Origin: Bacteroidetes bacterium MedPE-SWsnd-G1
GTDB lineage: Bacteria; Bacteroidota; Bacteroidia; Flavobacteriales; Flavobacteriaceae
Reading direction: 5' to 3'
Assembly (NCBI GenBank): GCA_001874265.1
Contig: MPDD01000007.1
Location: forward strand, 30,734-94,733
DNA: 64,000 bases
This document shows, in pieces, positions 52,273 to 62,447 of the stretch. Made by a program: the position numbers and the translations under genes. Position 1 is the stretch's first letter. The number at the start of each line of letters is the position of its first letter. The notes beneath the pieces are model-generated. The model saw only the letters and a program-made list of their open reading frames with translations. It had not been told where the DNA came from and did not search any database.

Positions 52273-54817
52273 ATTATCCTATATACTTTTTACATTTTTA
52301 TTCATCTCAACAACTATTCTCGCTCAAGAGAATGTTACTAGCAATACAAATGTTACTCAAGATACCATTCCTACAAAAGAAACACCTCCCATAGCTCCTA
52401 AGCAAATTGGCCCTATTGTTTATGAAAAAGGGAAGACATATGAATTAGGTGGTATTACCGTTTCTGGACTTCAAAAATTTAGCGAACAAGCGGTGAAAGT
52501 ATTTACTGGTTTAAAGGTTGGTCAAGAAATTAGAATACCAGGCGACAAACTTTCCAGTGCAATTAAGAAGTTATATGAGCAGAAACAGTTTAGTTCTGTA
52601 GACGCATATATTACGCAAGTAGATGGTAACACTATGTATCTTGAATTTGATGTTCAAGAATTACCTCAACTTAGTAATGTTACTTTTTCTGGAATCAAAA
52701 AGAGCAAATCAAAAGAGTTACAAAAGGAAACACAACTTACTACAGGAGCAATGATGACTGATAACTTATTAGTTACATCTCAGAATTATATTGAAAATTC
52801 TTTCAAAGAAAAAGGGTTTTTAAATGCTAAAGTAACCTTGAATTCAAGAGTAGATTCTACAGATACCAACTCTAAAGAAATGCTTGTTCATATTGACAAA
52901 GGAAGTAAGATCAAAATAAAAGAAATTATTTTTGACGGAAACGATCAGGTAAGTGATCAGACGTTAGCTGCAGCAATGAAGAATACGAAAACCAAATTTT
53001 TTGGTCGTTTTTGGAAAGGTTCAAAGTTTATTCAAGATAAATTTGATGAAGATCTAGAATCAGTATTAGCTAAGTTTAGTGAAAAAGGACATAGAGATGC
53101 AAGAATATTAGGCGATTCTATTTCTTGGAATGATGATAATACTGTGAATCTTCATATTGCTTTAGAGGAAGGTCAAAAATATTACTTTGGAGGTATTACA
53201 TACTTAGGAAACAAAGTTTATACAGACGAGCAGTTGAACAATCTTTTACGTATTAATAAAGGTGAAGTTTACAATTCTAAAGTTCTAAAAGAGCGTGTTG
53301 TTGGTGATGGTAGTCCAGATTCAGAAGATATTGCGTCTTTATACCAAAATAGTGGATACATTTTTTCTCAAGTAACTCCTGTTGAGACTAGAGTTGAAAA
53401 TGATTCTATTTATGTACAAGTTCGTATTTCTGAAGATGAGCCTGCAACTTTAAAGAGAGTTACAGTTAATGGAAATGACAAGACGAACGACCATGTAGCT
53501 TATAGACAAATTAGAACTCGCCCAGGTTACTTATATAGAAAAGATGATATTATAAGAACTATACGTGAATTAGGGCAATTAGGGTTCTTTGACCCAGAAA
53601 CAATTACTCCAGATTTAAAGCCAAATTATGTTGATAAAACGGTTGATATAGATTATACAGTTGCCGAAAAAGGAGCCAGCCAAATTGAACTACAAGGTGG
53701 TTACGGTGGAGGATCGTTTATCGGTACTCTAGGACTTTCGTTTAACAACTTCTCTATTAGAAACATCTTTAATAAAAAGGCATACAAACCATTGCCAATG
53801 GGTGATGGACAAAGTTTGTCATTAAGACTTCAGAAGAGTAGATATTATACAACATCAAGTTTTTCATTTACCGAACCTTGGTTAGGAGGTAAAAAACCGC
53901 AGTCCTTATCATTCTCAATTTACAATTCTAAACAATACAGATACAATTATGTAACCAGAGACGTAGATAAAGACCAACGTTTAGATATTATTGGTGCTTC
54001 TGTTGGTTTAGGAAAAAGACTTTCTTGGCCAGATGATTACTTTACCTTATCTCAAACTGTAAGTTTACAGAGATATGATCTAAAAGATTACCCTATTGGA
54101 TCATTTACATTCGATACTGGAATATCTAATAATTTATCTTATCAAATTGTTTTAGGAAGAAGTTCAGCAGGACCTAATCCAATTTTTCCAACATCAGGTT
54201 CAGATTTTGCAATGGGTGCAAAATTGACATTCCCTTATTCTTTAGTAAATGATAAAGACTACTCAGAATTACCAGATGAGGAAAAATACGAATGGTTAGA
54301 ATACTATAAATTAAATTTTAAAGGTAAATGGTATACTCAATTATTTAGTAAAATTGTTTTAATGACCAATGCCGAGTTTGGTTTCTTAGGTTATTATAAT
54401 GATGAATTGGGCTATTCTCCATTTGAAAGATATTATGTTGGAGGTGATGGACTTGCTCAATTCCAATTAGATGGTAGGGAAACGATTGGTTTAAGAGGTT
54501 ATGAGAATTCACAAGTATCATCAATACAAGGGGGTACTATTTATAACAAATTTCAATTAGAAGTGCGATACCCTATTACTTTAAAACCATCGGCATCTAT
54601 TTATGCACTTGGTTTCTTAGAGGCCGGTAATTCTTATGATGGATTTGATGAATTTAAAGCATTTGAATTAAAACGATCAGCCGGATTGGGTGTACGTATA
54701 TTTATGCCTGCCTTCGGATTACTAGGTATTGATTTTGCGCATGGGTTTGACCCGCTGCCTGGTAGAATTGAAAAGTCTGGATGGCAGACGCATTTTATAA
54801 TTGGACAACAATTTTAA
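52262..54817 (+). CDS. bamA: Outer membrane protein assembly factor BamA
   Basis: BamA inserts beta-barrel proteins into the outer membrane. The 851-residue protein has a signal peptide (MRYKLSYILFTFLFISTTILAQ at its start), POTRA repeats across about 60-440 and a C-terminal surface-antigen barrel with GLRGYE, FLEAGNSYDGF and FDPLPGRIEKSGWQTHFIIGQQF in parts, ending in the expected terminal Phe. The start at 52262 is chosen for the signal peptide; an earlier ATG at 52229 lies deeper in uppS. The skp genes follow. Confidence 0.94.
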   Translation: MRYKLSYILFTFLFISTTILAQENVTSNTNVTQDTIPTKETPPIAPKQIGPIVYEKGKTYELGGITVSGLQKFSEQAVKVFTGLKVGQEIRIPGDKLSSAIKKLYEQKQFSSVDAYITQVDGNTMYLEFDVQELPQLSNVTFSGIKKSKSKELQKETQLTTGAMMTDNLLVTSQNYIENSFKEKGFLNAKVTLNSRVDSTDTNSKEMLVHIDKGSKIKIKEIIFDGNDQVSDQTLAAAMKNTKTKFFGRFWKGSKFIQDKFDEDLESVLAKFSEKGHRDARILGDSISWNDDNTVNLHIALEEGQKYYFGGITYLGNKVYTDEQLNNLLRINKGEVYNSKVLKERVVGDGSPDSEDIASLYQNSGYIFSQVTPVETRVENDSIYVQVRISEDEPATLKRVTVNGNDKTNDHVAYRQIRTRPGYLYRKDDIIRTIRELGQLGFFDPETITPDLKPNYVDKTVDIDYTVAEKGASQIELQGGYGGGSFIGTLGLSFNNFSIRNIFNKKAYKPLPMGDGQSLSLRLQKSRYYTTSSFSFTEPWLGGKKPQSLSFSIYNSKQYRYNYVTRDVDKDQRLDIIGASVGLGKRLSWPDDYFTLSQTVSLQRYDLKDYPIGSFTFDTGISNNLSYQIVLGRSSAGPNPIFPTSGSDFAMGAKLTFPYSLVNDKDYSELPDEEKYEWLEYYKLNFKGKWYTQLFSKIVLMTNAEFGFLGYYNDELGYSPFERYYVGGDGLAQFQLDGRETIGLRGYENSQVSSIQGGTIYNKFQLEVRYPITLKPSASIYALGFLEAGNSYDGFDEFKAFELKRSAGLGVRIFMPAFGLLGIDFAHGFDPLPGRIEKSGWQTHFIIGQQF

Positions 54818-54867
54818 TTTATTACATTTGTGTAAATTGGCATGATATTTTCTAATTAATAATAGTT

Positions 54868-55953
54868 ATGACAAAAAAAATTCTTTTCTCGCTAGTTTTA
54901 TCCTTAGTTGGATTGACTTCCTTTTCTCAAAAAGGACAGAGAATTGCATTTGTTGACATGAATTATATTTTAGAAAACATCCCTGCATATAGTCAAGCGC
55001 AAGAACAACTTAATAAAAAAGTACAATCTTGGCAGCAAAACTTAGATAGAATTACTACTGAAATTGAGACAATGAAAACCGACTTAAGTAACGAAAAAGC
55101 ATTACTTACAGAGGATTTAATTTTAGAAAAAGAAGAAGATATCGCTATTAAGGAAGCAGAATTTAAGAAAATGGAAGCTCAATATTTTTCTTCGGAAGGA
55201 AATCTATTTTTATTACGCAAACAATTAGTAACTCCTATTCAAGATCAAGTATATAACGCAGCTCAAGAAATTGCCAAAACACGTCGTTACGACTTTGTAT
55301 TTGACAAATCTTCTGATCTTATAATGTTATATTCTAACAAAGCCAATGACATTAGTGAGTTAGTTTTAAGGTCTATTGTTAGAGGAGAGAAAGTTTCTAA
55401 AGCTAATGAACAACGTGCAACAAGAGCAACACCTGCTCGTGCCACTCCAACAAACACAAACAATACTACTCCAACAAATAGAAGAAGTACTGTTGCATCA
55501 CAGCCAGGAGTAAATCCAAATGCCACAAATAATACCTCAGCAGAGAATACTGAAATAGATACAACTGAGAACATAAATAGCTCAGAAGCAGAAACTGAAA
55601 CATCCTCTAACACATCAGATCAATCTAATGCTTCTTCAGAAATGAAAAGCAGCGATACTAGTGCTAAAATTGAAACACAAGAAAACACTGTTGTAGAAGA
55701 TCCAAAACAAAAAGCAATAGACGAAAGGGAGGCTAAGAGGCAAGCCGCATTAGACAGAATTGAACAGCAAAAAATTGATCGTGCGAAGAAACGTGAAGAG
55801 CAAAGATTGGCTATTGAAAAGAAAAGATTAGAACGCTTAAGAAAAAGAGATTCGGTTAGAAATCAACTAAAAGATAATAAGAATAAACCAGTAGAAAAAA
55901 AAGAAGATTCGAATAACGAAAAAGAAGACGAACAGAAAGAAAACAACAATTAA
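54868..55953 (+). CDS. OmpH/Skp-family periplasmic chaperone with long charged tail
   Basis: The 361-residue protein has a signal peptide (ending near TSFSQ), an OmpH/Skp core (about 24-175; RIAFVDMNYILENIPAYSQAQ, a coiled-coil and YDFVFDKSSDLIMLYSNK) and an extra C-terminal region from about 180 to 361, first Thr/Asn/Ser-rich and then Lys/Glu/Arg-rich helix with no match I recognise. Skp proteins carry unfolded outer membrane proteins to BamA. The tail more than doubles the usual length and ends in repeated charged residues. Confidence 0.87.
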   Translation: MTKKILFSLVLSLVGLTSFSQKGQRIAFVDMNYILENIPAYSQAQEQLNKKVQSWQQNLDRITTEIETMKTDLSNEKALLTEDLILEKEEDIAIKEAEFKKMEAQYFSSEGNLFLLRKQLVTPIQDQVYNAAQEIAKTRRYDFVFDKSSDLIMLYSNKANDISELVLRSIVRGEKVSKANEQRATRATPARATPTNTNNTTPTNRRSTVASQPGVNPNATNNTSAENTEIDTTENINSSEAETETSSNTSDQSNASSEMKSSDTSAKIETQENTVVEDPKQKAIDEREAKRQAALDRIEQQKIDRAKKREEQRLAIEKKRLERLRKRDSVRNQLKDNKNKPVEKKEDSNNEKEDEQKENNN

Positions 55954-55977
55954 TTAAAATTCACAAACAAAAGTAAA

Positions 55978-56478
55978 ATGAGAAATTTCAAAACATTCGT
56001 ATTAATTGCACTAATGACAGTAGGATTTAACAGCATGCAAGCACAAAAAGTTGCACACGTTAATACTCAAGATATATTGGAATTAATGCCAGAAATCAAA
56101 GCAATGGATGCTGACTTGGAGAAGATGGGAAAAACCTTTGAAGATGACATTAAGAAAGCTGCAGAGGATTTACAAGCAAAAATGACTAAATACAATAGTG
56201 AAGGTGCTACTCAAACTGCCGAGACTAACAAAAAGAGACAAGAAGAGGTAGTAAAAGAAGAGCAAGCTTTATACGCAGCTCAGCAACAAGCACAGCAAGC
56301 TTTACAAAACAGAAGAAATGAATTGTTAAAGCCAATTATTGATAAATTAACCAAAGCTATTGAAGATGTAGCAGCTGAACAAAACATTGATTATGTTATG
56401 GACAGAACATCTCTTATTGTAGCGAAGGGTACAGATTTAAAATCTTTAGTATTAGCTAAATTGAATATTACTGAGTAA
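55978..56478 (+). CDS. OmpH/Skp-family periplasmic chaperone
   Basis: This 166-residue protein is a standard-length Skp: signal peptide ending near MQAQ, then KVAHVNTQDILELMPEIKAMD, a long coiled-coil (about 60-125) and IDYVMDRTSLIVAKG. It is the second of two skp genes after bamA and likely shuttles outer membrane proteins through the periplasm. A terminator follows. Confidence 0.93.
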   Translation: MRNFKTFVLIALMTVGFNSMQAQKVAHVNTQDILELMPEIKAMDADLEKMGKTFEDDIKKAAEDLQAKMTKYNSEGATQTAETNKKRQEEVVKEEQALYAAQQQAQQALQNRRNELLKPIIDKLTKAIEDVAAEQNIDYVMDRTSLIVAKGTDLKSLVLAKLNITE

Positions 56479-56499
56479 GTAATATTACTTTTTAAAATA

Positions 56500-56540
56500 T
56501 AAATCTCGCTTGGAATTTTTTCTTAGCGAGATTTTTTATT
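56500..56540 (+). terminator. Terminator of the bamA-skp operon
   Basis: AAATCTCGCT pairs with AGCGAGATTT across a 14-base loop, followed by T-rich sequence; a second small palindrome AAGTAATATTACTT directly follows the stop. Confidence 0.8.
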
Positions 56541-56548
56541 TTAGCAAT

Positions 56549-57334
56549 ATGCAAAAACCCATCGGAATTTTCGATTCAGGTATCGGAGGTACTTCAATTT
56601 GGAGAGAAATTAACACTTTGCTTCCAGACGAGAACACCATATATTTAGCAGATAGTTTCAATGCTCCGTATGGCGAGAAACCTCGTGAAAAAATAATTGA
56701 ATTCTGCATAAAGAATACGGAGTTACTTATTGAAAAAGGCTGTAAACTTATTGTTGTTGCATGTAATACCGCAACAACGAATGCGATTGACATTCTGCGA
56801 AATAAATTCGACATTCCATTCATCGGAATTGAGCCAGCAATAAAACCCGCTGCAATCAATTCAACCACAAACAGTGTAGGGATATTAGCTACAAAAGGAA
56901 CATTGAGTAGTTCTCTTTTTGCTAAAACATCAGAAGAATTTGCCTGGAATGTAAAAATTACAGAACAAGAAGGAACAGGGTTAGTGACACTGATAGAATC
57001 TGGTAAATTACACTCTGATGAAATGACAAATTTACTCCACAACTACCTAAACCCAATGCTCGATAAAAACATAGATTATTTGGTTTTAGGCTGCTCTCAC
57101 TACCCCTATTTAGTCCCGCAAATCAAAGAGATTTTAGGGTATGATGTTACTATTATTGATTCCGGATTGGCCGTTGCAAAACAAACTAAGGCTATTGCGG
57201 AAAAATTTGAACTTCTTAACAATACTAAAACAACCAATTCCCATCAATTTTATACTAATACCGATGTTGCCGTAATTAAACAAATTTTAAAAGACATGCA
57301 TAATTACGTTCAAATTTCTCATCTAAATTTTTAG
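56549..57334 (+). CDS. murI: Glutamate racemase
   Basis: MurI makes D-glutamate for peptidoglycan. The 261-residue enzyme has IGIFDSGIGGTSIW near 4-17, the two catalytic Cys in VVACNTATTNA and LVLGCSHYPYL, and the final catalytic-region residues typical of the family. The start is set at MQKPIGIFDSG; an earlier ATG at 56510 lies within the upstream terminator. It sits at the end of the envelope block behind that terminator. Confidence 0.94.
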   Translation: MQKPIGIFDSGIGGTSIWREINTLLPDENTIYLADSFNAPYGEKPREKIIEFCIKNTELLIEKGCKLIVVACNTATTNAIDILRNKFDIPFIGIEPAIKPAAINSTTNSVGILATKGTLSSSLFAKTSEEFAWNVKITEQEGTGLVTLIESGKLHSDEMTNLLHNYLNPMLDKNIDYLVLGCSHYPYLVPQIKEILGYDVTIIDSGLAVAKQTKAIAEKFELLNNTKTTNSHQFYTNTDVAVIKQILKDMHNYVQISHLNF

Positions 57335-57456
57335 TATTTTGACTTATTAAAGGAGTCCTTTTTAATTTAGAAGTACCTTATTAAGAAATAAACCAAAGTT
57401 TTTGGCAAGACTTAAACTTTAAGTCAACAACAAAACGTTAAGAAAGATTTTTTTAT

Positions 57457-58443
57457 TTAAAAAGAGGCATTTATATTAGGACAACCGGCTGCTCTTTGTG
57501 GTTTACAAAGGAGGTTAAATCCAAGTGAAATTTGATGATAACCCGCGTCATCAAATAACAAATCTCCAGTCTGTTTAGTATACGTATAAGACACCATAAA
57601 CTTTTTGAAATTTACACCAACAATTGGTGATAAATAACGTAATTCTTCAACGGTATTCCCATCAAATCCTTGACGGTAAGAAAGACCAGCCCAAATTTGA
57701 GCATTGTCTAAAGTTTTATAAGCCTTAACATTAAAATCGACAAATTTTTCACCAGTTCTTTCAATCAATTGGCCCATAATTGAAGGCTCCCATTGAATGG
57801 AACTATCTTGCCCAAAATAATATCCTAAGGTTAATAAATACCTTCTAAGGTTCAAAGGTTCATAAGCATCATCATACAGATCTCTAGCAGTTAACAATAA
57901 ATTCTTAACAGTAAAATATGAAGAAAACCCCTGATTGTGATACGCCATCCCAAAGTCTGTATTAAAGTAATTTCTACTTTGTACAATTTGTGAAATAACC
58001 GGATCAGGAATTACAAAAGAAGATTCATCAACACTGTTTTGAATCATCATAAAAGAAAGTCCAAATGATAATTGATTTACATCATCTATCCTTCCTAATT
58101 CAATATGGTATGCGTATGTTAATTGCAATCCTTGTTGAGAATGATATCCGTTTTTGTCATTAAACAAAATGGCTCCAATACCATTTTTATACCCCAACCT
58201 AGTATGAAAACTTAAAGTTTGTAACTCTGGTGCATTATCTACACCACTCCATTGATTTCTACCCGTAAACCTTATTTTACCACAATTCCCAATACCAGCT
58301 GCCGACGGGTGCACTAAATAAACATTGTCAGATAAATAATCCGTGTAAATAGGAAGGGTCTCTTGTGCTGAAACGGGGTTAGGGTTTAAAACAAAAAAAA
58401 GAAATATTAAAAAGAGATATGTATATCTACCCACTTTAAACAT
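57457..58443 (-). CDS. Type IX secretion-associated membrane protein, PorP/SprF family
   Basis: The 328-residue protein has a signal peptide (ending near PVSAQ) and the PorP/SprF pattern YLSDNVYLVHPSAAGIG, RNQWSGVDNAPE, a beta-barrel with GLSYRQGFDG and a C-terminal GYHQISLGFNLLC. SprF-like proteins pair with very large type B sorting-domain proteins and aid their placement on the cell surface; the adjacent 1107-residue protein has such a domain, so the two are partners. Confidence 0.9.
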   Translation of the reverse strand: MFKVGRYTYLFLIFLFFVLNPNPVSAQETLPIYTDYLSDNVYLVHPSAAGIGNCGKIRFTGRNQWSGVDNAPELQTLSFHTRLGYKNGIGAILFNDKNGYHSQQGLQLTYAYHIELGRIDDVNQLSFGLSFMMIQNSVDESSFVIPDPVISQIVQSRNYFNTDFGMAYHNQGFSSYFTVKNLLLTARDLYDDAYEPLNLRRYLLTLGYYFGQDSSIQWEPSIMGQLIERTGEKFVDFNVKAYKTLDNAQIWAGLSYRQGFDGNTVEELRYLSPIVGVNFKKFMVSYTYTKQTGDLLFDDAGYHQISLGFNLLCKPQRAAGCPNINASF

Positions 58444-58529
58444 AAATAATTAGCGTAATTTTTTATATAGAATCCAAATATAAAACATTTGATTACTATA
58501 AAACTGTTAAATTATAAATTTATTGCGAT

Positions 58530-61500
58530 TTACTTTCGAAGTAAACTGAAGTGACCTCGGTACAGCCTCGAAGTCCCGGCTACATCAACCAATTGCACTA
58601 TGTACCAATAATCTGAAGATAATGCTTCCACATTTTCATAGGTTCCATCCCATCCTTGATGTGCTCCTGTAAATGTAGTTAGCAATTTTCCATATCTATC
58701 ATAAATAGAGATATAAGACTCAGGAAAAACTGTTTGATCTAATCCTCTTACTTGCCAAGTATCATTTTCATTGTCGTTATTTGGAGTAAAAAAGTTTGGA
58801 AAACCTAATACGTGAACTGTAATTTGAGACAAACCACAGCCGTTTTTATCTCTAACATAAATAATGTGCTCGCCAGGTATAACCTGTGTAAATAGCGGAT
58901 CATCTTGATATGGTCCAAAACTTTCATTTAATGAAAATTCATAATCTCCAATTCCTAAATTCTGATTATCGGTTATTACTCTGATCGAATTATTAGATGA
59001 ATTATCATTTATTTCGACATCTTCCTGAGTTATAACTGCAATTTCAGATTCTGAAATTGTTATTGATTGTGGAAAAGATTGACAACCTAAACTTGAAGTC
59101 GCAATAACCGTGTAAATGCCACCCTGTAATATTTCCGCAAATGGCTGATTACTTATTACATTACCAGATTCATCTGTCCATTCATAAGTATATGTTCCAT
59201 TGGCATTATAGGTAGAAACCGTTAGTGGAATATCATTCATACAAACAATTCCAGTTTCATCCAAATCAAATTCTGGCCTTGCATTTACTGTCAGTTCTAT
59301 AACAGGACTAACGCCATAACAACCGCCATCAACTGAACTCTCAACACGCACCCAAATAAACTGATTAAACGGTGTTTCATTTACATATGCCGATGATGGG
59401 TCAATTACATTACTCTCTAGCAAGGCGTCAGATTCATTTCTATAAAAAGATACCCTTAAATTCTGAGCGTTGAATAATGCTAAAATTTCGGAAGTGGTTT
59501 GATCAAGGTCAAATACATGTAATCCATCAATAACTGCATCGTCATCACATGAAATTAAGTTTCTACTATATCCAGGTGGAAATCCAGTAATGCTTACAAC
59601 TAAATCTACTTGAACAATTCTATAACACCCATTAACCGACTCTACCCTACCAAATAAAGTAGGCGAAATCGCGTTTGAAAAAGCACTTTTATTTTGAGGG
59701 TTAATTCCTGCTGCAGCATCAATTGGCGAAAGGTGATAAGTTACTTGTAAAGATCCATTTCCTAATGACAAATAAGTGTCTGCCTCATTCAAATTAAAAT
59801 CAATCACTCCATCTGCTACGCCATCTTCATCACACTGTTGATAGGTAAATGTTGTTAACATTGCATTTGGTAAAGGTCTTACCTCAATATCAAATGATGT
59901 ATCCGAATAGCAAGAAGTATTGTTTGGGTTGCTATTCATTACTCGAACATAAATTGTTTGTCCATTTATAAGAGTATTGGTAAATGCACTTGGATTCGAA
60001 ATTTGATTCAAATAAGCAGCATCTTCAAAATAGCTTATATCAAATACAAAAGGTGATTGTCCATTTAAAATTAGTGTTTCATAATCCGTTAGATTAAATG
60101 TGTAAAATCCATTCGTATCATCCCCATCAGAAATATCATCACAATATGACATTACAGGAATATCCGAAGGCGCAGGTGGTAACGCAGAATCAAATACTTG
60201 TACGGTAAAACTAGTTGTGTCATAACAATTTGCAAATCCAGTATTGTAAATTCTAGCATATACGGTTTCAAAAGCATATGGAGTTACATTAGTATAGGGT
60301 GATGGTAATGGATTCAATCCGCTATCAGCTTCGGCTTGCGTTGCAAAATAATCGATTGCAAATAAGGCAGGGTTTTGCGGCCCTAAAATATCCGCGTCCA
60401 TTAAAGCATGAAAATCGAAGGAATAAAAACCATCATTATTATCATCGCATTGTTGAATATTTGTAGGTGTGTTTGCAATTACAGAAGCCAATACTTCTAT
60501 TTGAAACGATGTGATTGCGTAACAACTAGACCCAGGTGTTAATTCAGCTCGCACCCATACCGTTCGCGTTTGCGATGAATATGTCGCTGGGTTTATAATC
60601 CATCCTTTTCTGTCATTTGCATTCACCTCATCTTCATAAAATGTAATATCCAATCCAGAATTGGTTGGATCTATAAAAGGTAATTGCGCATCTAAATCAA
60701 AAATCATAAAACCATCGCCGTCATCATCACATTGCTGCAGGTTCGGAGGCTGAAAAATTGTAACTGGCTGAACGACTCCTAAATCAAATGATACAACATC
60801 ATAACAATCTGTATTTCCATTATTTTCAATTCTTGCCCAAATGGTTGTACCACTTGTGATATATGGACTATTTTGAGGTGCCGCTGCCGCTCTTGCAAAA
60901 ATTTCAGATTCATGATATGTGACATTCATATTCGCTTGGCCATTAATTATACCAACCGTCTGAGATTCTAGATTAAAACTTTCAACGCCATCTCCATCAG
61001 TATCGCAAAAAACCATATTATTTACCACATTTGCCACTGGTGTATCATGAATGGTTACTACTATATCATCTTCTAATACCACGCCTGTTGTACTATCAGT
61101 AACTTTTACTTTATAATTTCCAGTTGTATTCACCAACAATGTAGCCGTATTTTGAACAGGGACCATTGATTCAAATGCGTTAGTTGTATTATTATACTCA
61201 AACCATTCATAACTAACTGCTGCCCCAAAAGTCGTTGCATTTAAAACAGTTGATTGTCCAGTACACAAATCTCTATCCGGACCTAAATCTACCAAAATAG
61301 AGCAATCTAAAGGATCTGTATTATTATCAATAACTGCTCCTTCCCAAGTAATAGAGAATCCTGCATTATTACCATCATATTGATTGATAAAAACAACATA
61401 TTCATCTCCAGCATTAGCATTCATCCAATCATCATAAGAAGCCGTTTGTGTTCCCGAATTTGGATCTAGACCAACACCAGTATAACCTGGATCGGAACTG

Positions 61501-61853
61501 TAATTACAGGCAATAGGAGTTCCTAGTGCACCACAGGTTGGATTTGGTCCATAAACTGCAAAATCCCAATCCTCTCCTAGAGAATTTGGAATAATATTAA
61601 ATCCAAACTCACCACTCTCTGCCAATTTCACTTTAAACCAAAAAGAATTTGTTTCTATAGTTGTTGCTCCTAATCCCAATCGTAAACATCCAGACTGATC
61701 TCTACCATTAAAATCATCAATACCAAAACCATTAACAACGCCCCCCGAATTTGCATCTGTACAAAGGGGTAAAGATGTAGAACAGTCAGATTGACTATAA
61801 CTTTGAATTACATAAACGAATAAGCACACTATGAATAGATAGTACTTTTTCAT
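58530..61853 (-). CDS. Large surface protein with type B type IX sorting domain (gliding-motility C-terminal domain)
   Basis: The 1107-residue protein starts at MKKYYLFIVCLFVYV with a signal peptide (ending near QSYSQ); a longer frame to 61895 lacks one. An N-terminal domain (about 22-185) is followed by an Ig-like unit (about 186-270) and about six repeats of roughly 100 residues (about 280-880), each starting with a motif such as QQCDDDGDGFMIFDL and ending in a CYxxxxF pattern. The last about 90 residues (FPNFFTPNNDNENDTWQVRG ... GYYWYIVQLVDVAG-like region) are the CHU_C/gliding-motility domain that directs export by the type IX system. It pairs with the PorP/SprF-like gene 86 bases downstream. 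A -7 element TACTTTTG lies at 61884-61891. Confidence 0.9.
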   Translation of the reverse strand: MKKYYLFIVCLFVYVIQSYSQSDCSTSLPLCTDANSGGVVNGFGIDDFNGRDQSGCLRLGLGATTIETNSFWFKVKLAESGEFGFNIIPNSLGEDWDFAVYGPNPTCGALGTPIACNYSSDPGYTGVGLDPNSGTQTASYDDWMNANAGDEYVVFINQYDGNNAGFSITWEGAVIDNNTDPLDCSILVDLGPDRDLCTGQSTVLNATTFGAAVSYEWFEYNNTTNAFESMVPVQNTATLLVNTTGNYKVKVTDSTTGVVLEDDIVVTIHDTPVANVVNNMVFCDTDGDGVESFNLESQTVGIINGQANMNVTYHESEIFARAAAAPQNSPYITSGTTIWARIENNGNTDCYDVVSFDLGVVQPVTIFQPPNLQQCDDDGDGFMIFDLDAQLPFIDPTNSGLDITFYEDEVNANDRKGWIINPATYSSQTRTVWVRAELTPGSSCYAITSFQIEVLASVIANTPTNIQQCDDNNDGFYSFDFHALMDADILGPQNPALFAIDYFATQAEADSGLNPLPSPYTNVTPYAFETVYARIYNTGFANCYDTTSFTVQVFDSALPPAPSDIPVMSYCDDISDGDDTNGFYTFNLTDYETLILNGQSPFVFDISYFEDAAYLNQISNPSAFTNTLINGQTIYVRVMNSNPNNTSCYSDTSFDIEVRPLPNAMLTTFTYQQCDEDGVADGVIDFNLNEADTYLSLGNGSLQVTYHLSPIDAAAGINPQNKSAFSNAISPTLFGRVESVNGCYRIVQVDLVVSITGFPPGYSRNLISCDDDAVIDGLHVFDLDQTTSEILALFNAQNLRVSFYRNESDALLESNVIDPSSAYVNETPFNQFIWVRVESSVDGGCYGVSPVIELTVNARPEFDLDETGIVCMNDIPLTVSTYNANGTYTYEWTDESGNVISNQPFAEILQGGIYTVIATSSLGCQSFPQSITISESEIAVITQEDVEINDNSSNNSIRVITDNQNLGIGDYEFSLNESFGPYQDDPLFTQVIPGEHIIYVRDKNGCGLSQITVHVLGFPNFFTPNNDNENDTWQVRGLDQTVFPESYISIYDRYGKLLTTFTGAHQGWDGTYENVEALSSDYWYIVQLVDVAGTSRLYRGHFSLLRK

Positions 61854-61883
61854 ACATTTAATTTTGGGGTTAACAACTAATTG

Positions 61884-61891
61884 CAAAAGTA
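61884..61891 (-). promoter_or_regulatory. -7 element of the type IX pair
   Basis: TACTTTTG on the minus strand matches TAnnTTTG, 30 bases before the start codon, supporting the shorter start at 61853. Confidence 0.5.
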
Positions 61892-62057
61892 GCAATTATA
61901 CCTTTACAACTCTCAAACATAAGTTTTTATTATGAATTCTCCCATTTTGCAATAGATTATTTTAACAACTTAACTATTAAATGATTAGCAACTTCCTTCT
62001 AATTCTTAAATTTACATGGATAAAAAATCACAATAACAGCAGTTTAAATCTATTCTC

Positions 62058-62396
62058 ATGAAATTAGCATCATTAACAAATCAAATAGAGTTTAAAACGG
62101 ACAAACCTGCAATTTCTGTTTTACTAGACAATGACTTTCATAAAGAAATTAGAATCTGTTTTAAAGAAGGCCAACTAATGAAAGCACATAAAACAGGTTT
62201 CCCTATAGTTGTTGAAATCTTTGAAGGTGCTATTGATTTTGGAGTTGAAAATGAAGTTTTTTCATTAAAGAGAGGAGACTTAATTTCTTTGGACCCTCAT
62301 ATTGTTCATGACTTGAAGGCTATTAAAGAAAGTATTGTTAGACTTTCGCTTTCAAAACACGACGCAACTAGTAGGGTTAAAAAAGTAATCCACTAA
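62058..62396 (+). CDS. Small cupin-like protein
   Basis: This 112-residue protein resembles a one-domain cupin: FKEGQLMKAHKTGFPIVVEIFEGAIDF with a conserved His and Glu, then FSLKRGDLISLDPHIVHDLKAI with the second His motif, positions consistent with metal binding. It could be an enzyme or a ligand sensor. It is the first of three plus-strand genes before the right edge, 51 bases ahead of the SYLF gene. Function is unknown. Confidence 0.78.
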   Translation: MKLASLTNQIEFKTDKPAISVLLDNDFHKEIRICFKEGQLMKAHKTGFPIVVEIFEGAIDFGVENEVFSLKRGDLISLDPHIVHDLKAIKESIVRLSLSKHDATSRVKKVIH

Positions 62397-62447
62397 TTAT
62401 TTAAAAATATTAATTAACTTAGCTGAACAACTATTAAAATTAAAATT

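Noticed and set aside
55287..55613. Minus-strand frame of 108 codons inside the long skp-like gene
   Set aside because: It is the reverse of the Thr/Asn/Ser-rich low-complexity region, which keeps the opposite strand open by composition.
57345..57365. Terminator after murI from AAAGG/CCTTT
   Set aside because: The stem is only about five pairs around a very short loop and the following T-stretch is weak.
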